DNA from: Desulfosporosinus sp. UBA5188
Lineage (GTDB): Bacteria > Bacillota > Desulfitobacteriia > Desulfitobacteriales > Desulfitobacteriaceae
Assembly (NCBI GenBank): GCA_002413075.1
Contig: DHWG01000171.1
Coordinates: 1 to 10,708 of the forward strand
Direction of reading: 5' to 3'
Length of the DNA: 10,708 nucleotides
Shown here one piece after another: positions 6,711 to 10,708 of this stretch. The position numbers were made by a program, and so were the translations under genes. The first letter of the stretch is position 1, and every line of letters begins with the position of its first letter. The notes below the pieces were generated by a model, which saw nothing but the letters and a program-made list of their open reading frames with translations, was not told the DNA's origin and did not search any database.

Positions 6711-8795
6711 ATGGAGTTTCACCAGAATATTTGCCCTCGTAACTGCTACGATACGTGTAGTATTGTAAGCACGACTCACAAGGGAGTCCTGATCTCTGTT
6801 GAGGGAAACCCCAAACATGAATACACCTTAGGAAAACTCTGCCCGAAAGCTCTAGATGATGTAAAAAAGGTTTATAGTCCACAGCGTATCCGTTACCCTA
6901 TGCGCCAGCGAAGTCGCTATAGTGGTTTTTGGGAGCGCATTTCGTGGGATGAAGCCTTAACCCTTATCTCGGAGAAAATTCTTGACCTTAAAGAGCAATA
7001 TGGAAGCACTTTACCGCTTGCCTTAAATAAGTACTCAGGAAATTTCGGCATTTTACATAATGCTGTAGATGGTCTATTCAGGGGCATCGGAGCCACCACA
7101 AGAGCTGTCGGATCTCCATGCTGGTCGGCGGGAGTTGAAGCCCAAACCTTAGACTTTGGAACGTTCTTTTGTTCGGACCCACTGGATATGGCTAAAGCTA
7201 AGTTAATTTGGCTCTGGGGAGTAAACCCGGTCTGGACAGCTGTTCACCAAATGCCGATTATTTTCGATGCCATTGATAATGGAGCCAAAGTTGTTTGTTT
7301 TGATACGTATTTTAGTGCCACAGCCGCGCGATCTCATCAGTTTATACAGGTTCGCCCAGGAACCGATGGTCTTCTAGCTTTAGGGTTTGCCAAGGTTCTT
7401 CTGGAAGAAAACCTGATAGATCCCGACCTTGGTAGCTATACATTAGGACACGAAGAATTCCTCCACTATCTCAAAACCGAAATTTCCCTTGCTAACTGTT
7501 CAGAAATCACTGGAGTTTCAGTCTCAACCATACGAGAACTTGCACTCGAATACGGTCAAATACATCCCGCTTGTATCTGGGCAGGGTTTGGCTTACAGCG
7601 TTATACCAACGGGGGACAAACCCTGCGCGCTATTGATGCCTTAGGGGCACTTGCTGGACACCTGGGTGAACAAGGGGGAGGGGTTCAATACGCTCAATTC
7701 GAAACCTGGCGTTTTTCCAGGGCAATACAGAATCCATACCATCCAAGCAATAGGTCTTCCAACGCAGATCAAACCTCAATAGACCTTCTAACTCTGAATA
7801 AACAACAGCCAGATCGACTCCTAAATATTAATCGGTTTTCGGAGGAAGCTCTCAACTGTACCGATCCCCCCGTTAAAATGCTCTGGATTTCCGGAAGAAA
7901 CCCTCTTTCCCAAGATGGAAATTTGCAGCAATGGAAGAAACTGATCAATCAACTAGATCTCATCGTCGTGAGTGACCTCTTTCATTCCAAGTCCTCGGAA
8001 GCGGCTGATCTTTTTCTTCCGATTACGACCCATTATGAACACTGGGATTTAAATGCGGGTTATTGGCATTATTGGGTAGGGGTTAACGAGCCTGCTATTC
8101 TTCCGGTCGGTGAATCTCGCTCTGACTTACAGATTGCGTGGGATGTCTCCTCCCAATTAAATAAACTCAAACCCGGAAGTTGCACTTTTCCCACATCCGG
8201 TGATGAGAAAGAAACTCTTTTACGGGAAATCAATCCCCAAATGTTAGAACTACTGGGTCTGGAAAATTCTGTAGACATTCTCAAAGGACCCATTCGAGCA
8301 AAGTTCCCTCGTACCGCTTGGGAAAATCAGACCTTTTCGACTCCTTCAGGACGCTATGAATTTTTCTCCGCCCAAGCCGCTAACGCCCATTTTTCCCCTC
8401 TTCCAATCTTTGTCCCCCCACTTTCCCCTTCCAGCAATGCCCCGTTACGCCTTTTGACACCGCATCACTACTCTACCATTAACTCTCAAGCCTATGCTTT
8501 AGACACTCATAAGACGCAGTACGTCTTACATCTTGCACCAGAACTAGCCCAAGATTATGATTTAGTAGCTGGTGAGCTGGCTCAAATTTGGAATGATTTG
8601 GGTGTGTTAGACGTAATCATTGAACCTGGATTTGGCATATTGACGGATGTTGTGGTTATTTTCCAAGAACACGTTGCCGGGAATTCCCCCTTGAATTGCT
8701 TACTAGGAGCCCCCTTAACCGATATGGGACAGCTCACTCTTGGAGCCCCAGGGTTAGCGCTCAATGAAACCTTTGTAAATTTGCGAAAACTCTAG
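6711..8795 (+). CDS. Second DmsA-like Mo-bisMGD catalytic subunit, no Tat leader
   Basis: 694 aa paralogue of the catalytic subunit at 2838. The [4Fe-4S] motif is C8, C12, C16 and C44, the same CX3CX3CX27C spacing, with the conserved lysine K46. The expected metal ligand is C137 in SPCWSAGVEAQTLDFG. Shared blocks include WERISWDEA, LNKYSGNFGILH, NAGYWHYWVGVNE and PGSCTFPTSG, and similarity runs to the C-terminal pterin-binding domain. The first cysteine is only eight residues from the start, so there is no signal peptide. A stop codon (6705-6707) lies just upstream in frame, which excludes a longer N-terminus without a frameshift. The ATG has GGATGGGA (6693-6700) at ten bases, a mediocre site. 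Product is inferred to be cytoplasmic. A ferredoxin gene follows, but no anchor or chaperone. It has no internal stops and appears functional. The substrate is unknown. Confidence 0.85.
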   Translation: MEFHQNICPRNCYDTCSIVSTTHKGVLISVEGNPKHEYTLGKLCPKALDDVKKVYSPQRIRYPMRQRSRYSGFWERISWDEALTLISEKILDLKEQYGSTLPLALNKYSGNFGILHNAVDGLFRGIGATTRAVGSPCWSAGVEAQTLDFGTFFCSDPLDMAKAKLIWLWGVNPVWTAVHQMPIIFDAIDNGAKVVCFDTYFSATAARSHQFIQVRPGTDGLLALGFAKVLLEENLIDPDLGSYTLGHEEFLHYLKTEISLANCSEITGVSVSTIRELALEYGQIHPACIWAGFGLQRYTNGGQTLRAIDALGALAGHLGEQGGGVQYAQFETWRFSRAIQNPYHPSNRSSNADQTSIDLLTLNKQQPDRLLNINRFSEEALNCTDPPVKMLWISGRNPLSQDGNLQQWKKLINQLDLIVVSDLFHSKSSEAADLFLPITTHYEHWDLNAGYWHYWVGVNEPAILPVGESRSDLQIAWDVSSQLNKLKPGSCTFPTSGDEKETLLREINPQMLELLGLENSVDILKGPIRAKFPRTAWENQTFSTPSGRYEFFSAQAANAHFSPLPIFVPPLSPSSNAPLRLLTPHHYSTINSQAYALDTHKTQYVLHLAPELAQDYDLVAGELAQIWNDLGVLDVIIEPGFGILTDVVVIFQEHVAGNSPLNCLLGAPLTDMGQLTLGAPGLALNETFVNLRKL

Positions 8796-8819
8796 TTAAA
8801 ATGGAGCGTGCATTATTTT

Positions 8820-9380
8820 ATGGTCAAACAATTAGGTTTCTTACTGGATGTTAATCGGTGTCTTGGCTGCGGAGCCTGTGCCAAAGCCTGCCAAAATCAT
8901 AATCAGTTGGCCCCCTCTCTAAGCTGGCGTCGAATTCGCAGCGTACAGAAGCTCACAGAGGAGCACATTCAGATGTTTTATTTATCCACTGCCTGCAATC
9001 ATTGTGGCGATCCAGAATGTCTGCGGGTCTGCCCCTTTGGAGCCTATGCTAAACGCCGTGATGGTATCGTCTTGCATCTTTCCGAAAAGTGTACGGGCTG
9101 TAAGTCCTGTGTTGCCTCTTGTCCCTTTGGAGCTCCCCAAATCAATCCCTTGACTAACAAAGCGAGTAAATGCCAACTCTGCTATGAACGATTAGATCAG
9201 GGAATGCCACCCTTTTGTGTTCAAGCTTGCCTGACTGGGGCGCTTGAGCTCAAAGAACTAAAGGACATTCCAGTAAACCAGCTTTTACGGCTTACTGCCC
9301 CAGTTCCGAGCCTGCGGTTGACACGACCCTCTGTTTTCTATAAGCCACCAAGAGCGACTCGAGTCTCAAAACCCGACTAA
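8820..9380 (+). CDS. Second DmsB-like four-cluster ferredoxin subunit
   Basis: 186 aa from the ATG at 8820. All 16 cluster cysteines (C14, 17, 20, 24; 59, 62, 67, 71; 91, 94, 97, 101; 118, 121, 133, 137) have the same residue numbers as in the ferredoxin subunit at 5052, and MVKQLGFL matches its MSKQLGFL start. I therefore prefer this start. A GTG at 8808 would add four residues (MHYF). The only Shine-Dalgarno-like run, ATGGAG (8801-8806), is one base from the GTG and 13 from the ATG, ideal for neither. The gene lies 24 bp after the second catalytic gene, so the two probably form a soluble heterodimer passing electrons between a cytoplasmic donor and the catalytic site. With no DmsC partner in the module, its redox partner is unknown. 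Borrowing the first module's anchor would need it on the other side of the membrane. Confidence 0.88.
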   Translation: MVKQLGFLLDVNRCLGCGACAKACQNHNQLAPSLSWRRIRSVQKLTEEHIQMFYLSTACNHCGDPECLRVCPFGAYAKRRDGIVLHLSEKCTGCKSCVASCPFGAPQINPLTNKASKCQLCYERLDQGMPPFCVQACLTGALELKELKDIPVNQLLRLTAPVPSLRLTRPSVFYKPPRATRVSKPD

Positions 9381-9395
9381 ATCATGGATTAGGCT

Positions 9396-9420
9396 AAAGA
9401 AAACTTGGCTGACGCCAAGC
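9396..9420 (-). terminator. Possible backup terminator for the leftward chemotaxis gene
   Basis: Read on the minus strand, CTTGGC-GTCA-GCCAAG forms a 6-bp stem, extendable by a G-U pair, followed by TTTTCTTT. It lies beyond the stronger bidirectional hairpin at 9498-9548, so it would only catch read-through. The short stem and interrupted U-run make this tentative. Confidence 0.35.
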
Positions 9421-9497
9421 CAACAGGCGCCGGCGACTGCCTTAGTTGCACTGATGCTTCCAGAAGTCAACAACTGAAAGTTTTACTTTCAGATAGT

Positions 9498-9548
9498 AAA
9501 AAAGGACGTTTCTTTTGTATATAATTACAAAAGAAACGTCCTTTTTTT
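9498..9548. terminator. Strong bidirectional intrinsic terminator between convergent genes
   Basis: A perfect 22-bp stem pairs 9498-9519 with 9526-9547 around the six-base loop TATAAT. The core is GGACGTTTCTTTTG, with six A on the left and seven T (9542-9548) on the right. Both strands therefore give a stable hairpin followed by a U-tract, as expected between the rightward ferredoxin gene and the leftward receptor gene. Confidence 0.92.
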
Positions 9549-9606
9549 GTTACATTTTACAAAAATATTGTAAGCATTTAGATATAGCTATGCTTTTAAA
9601 TTGAAA

Positions 9607-10708
9607 CTAGAACTCAAACTTTGAAATTTCTTCTTGTAACTTCTCTGAACTATCCTTTGATTTTCGGGTTAGTTCTAAAATACCATTCGATTCTAATGTT
9701 ATATCTGTGGTCTTTTGAGCAATATCGGTTGTTGCCCCAGCTCCTTGATAAGCTGCCTTGGAAACTTCATCAATCGTCATGAAAACCTGCTGCATAGAAG
9801 CTAAGATTTCTTCTGATGCTGAACTGAACTCTGCAACAAGATCATCGACAAATTTCGCATCTTCACTATACTTATCTGCAACGTTAAGCATAGTATTATA
9901 ATCATCGCTTACATCCGTGGACATAAATTGGAGTAATTTATTTGAACTATTTGAAAGCGCATTAACTGATCCAATAACCTTAACTGTAATGTCTTGTATT
10001 TTAAGGACAGTATCCTTAGACTGCTCCGCGAGTTTCCTAATTTCTTCGGAAACGACTGAAAAGCCTCTCCCAGCTTCTCCCGCCCTGGCTGCTTCAATCG
10101 CCGCATTTAAGGCAAGTAGGTTAGTTTGGGATGTTATTTGCATGATGGATTCCGATAAGACACTAATTTGGTTCACTACTTTTGAGTTTTCAATCGCTCT
10201 TTCAAGTTCGTCTTTTGTTCCTAAGAAGATCTCCAGGGCTTTTTTCTGTGCCTCATTAACTGTTTGTTTAGTGTCAATCGCTCTTTTACTAATCTTTAGA
10301 ACTTCTACCGCCCCATTTTGTGCGCTCTTCGCCAGTGATTCAACAGTTTTTTCAATTTCCTGTGCAGTAGCCGTCATTTCTTCTGCCGATGCTGCTGTTT
10401 CTTCCATTCCCGCCGACAGTTCTTCCGTGCTTGCAGATACATCTTCTAAACTCGAATTTAAGCCGTCAACGTTTTCCGCAACAGTATCCACGGCCTCTTC
10501 TATATTTGTCGCTTCATTTCGCACGTTTCTTATCATCGCTTTAATGTTCTCTACCGTACTGTTTAACCCGTCTGCAATTTCTTTAATTTCATCCTTTGAA
10601 GTCACCTGACAGGTGTTTGTTAAATCTCCGGCTGAAATCTCTCGTAAAGAATGTTTTATTTTATCAATGTTTTTAGAAATTCCTCTAACCAATAGCACTG
10701 CTAGAATG
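9607..10708 (-). CDS. Methyl-accepting chemotaxis protein, N-terminus outside window
   Basis: Partial gene: about 367 codons are visible and the frame stays open to the right edge. The GTG at 10698 is not a true start, because the codons before it read I-L-A and continue the hydrophobic ILAVLLV end of a transmembrane helix. A HAMP domain follows (RGISKNIDKIKHSLREISAGDL, then DEIKEIADGLN). Next is a long coiled-coil signalling domain with glutamate-rich methylation-type helices (STEELSAGMEETAASAEEM) and the conserved CheA/CheW-contacting tip (QTNLLALNAAIEAARAGEAG, then RGFSVVSEEIRKLAEQ). It is a membrane chemoreceptor that signals to the CheA kinase. The ligand domain and first membrane helix lie outside the window, so the attractant is unknown. 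It is convergent with the second oxidoreductase module and separated by a bidirectional terminator, so a functional link is not implied. The C-terminus ends KFEF with no CheR-tethering pentapeptide. Confidence 0.93.
   Translation of the reverse strand, partial: ILAVLLVRGISKNIDKIKHSLREISAGDLTNTCQVTSKDEIKEIADGLNSTVENIKAMIRNVRNEATNIEEAVDTVAENVDGLNSSLEDVSASTEELSAGMEETAASAEEMTATAQEIEKTVESLAKSAQNGAVEVLKISKRAIDTKQTVNEAQKKALEIFLGTKDELERAIENSKVVNQISVLSESIMQITSQTNLLALNAAIEAARAGEAGRGFSVVSEEIRKLAEQSKDTVLKIQDITVKVIGSVNALSNSSNKLLQFMSTDVSDDYNTMLNVADKYSEDAKFVDDLVAEFSSASEEILASMQQVFMTIDEVSKAAYQGAGATTDIAQKTTDITLESNGILELTRKSKDSSEKLQEEISKFEF

Noticed and set aside
9404..9440. GACGCCAAGCC-like string resembling part of a c-di-GMP-I riboswitch
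   Set aside because: The other conserved GEMM blocks are missing, and the element lies at the 3' end of the module with no downstream plus-strand gene to control.
9917..10609. 230-codon plus-strand frame opposite the chemoreceptor gene
   Set aside because: It is an antisense shadow of the alanine/serine/glutamate-rich coiled coil. The minus-strand frame has unmistakable HAMP and signalling-tip motifs.

Overview
The window looks like part of an anaerobic, respiring Firmicute, most probably a Desulfitobacterium or Desulfosporosinus type (Peptococcaceae). This is inferred from strong AGGAGG ribosome binding sites, frequent TTG starts, moderate GC content, hairpin-plus-U-tract terminators and a DMSO-reductase-type molybdoenzyme operon. 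No 16S or other marker gene is present, so the genus is a guess.

Layout: (i) 1-325 is noncoding and holds the tail of an upstream unit, with two terminator-like hairpins. (ii) 326-1906 encodes a PucR/CdaR-type transcription factor, closed by two tandem terminators (1947-2041). (iii) 2172-6527 is a tightly spaced four-gene operon: a TorD-family chaperone, a Tat-exported Mo-bisMGD catalytic subunit (DmsA-like), a four-cluster ferredoxin subunit (DmsB-like) and an eight-helix membrane anchor (DmsC-like). A terminator hairpin follows. (iv) 6711-9380 is a second, diverged copy of only the catalytic and ferredoxin genes, with no Tat leader, no anchor and no chaperone. (v) A structured spacer with a strong bidirectional terminator separates this from a convergent chemotaxis receptor gene (9607-10708, minus strand), which runs off the right edge.

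Working model: the first module is a membrane-bound, outward-facing complex that takes electrons from the quinol pool through DmsC, passes them through the DmsB iron-sulfur wire and uses them at the molybdenum (or tungsten) site of DmsA to reduce an unknown acceptor. TorD would protect the apo-enzyme and proofread its Tat export. The second module appears to be its cytoplasmic relative. Both catalytic subunits have the DmsA-type CX3CX3C cluster spacing, but carry a cysteine where classical DMSO reductases have the serine metal ligand, so DMSO should not be assumed as the substrate. The PucR-like protein is the obvious candidate regulator, by position only.

I found no CRISPR array, tRNA, rRNA, insertion sequence or recognisable riboswitch. 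The most notable signal is the exported/cytoplasmic pair of paralogous molybdoenzymes with a cysteine ligand.
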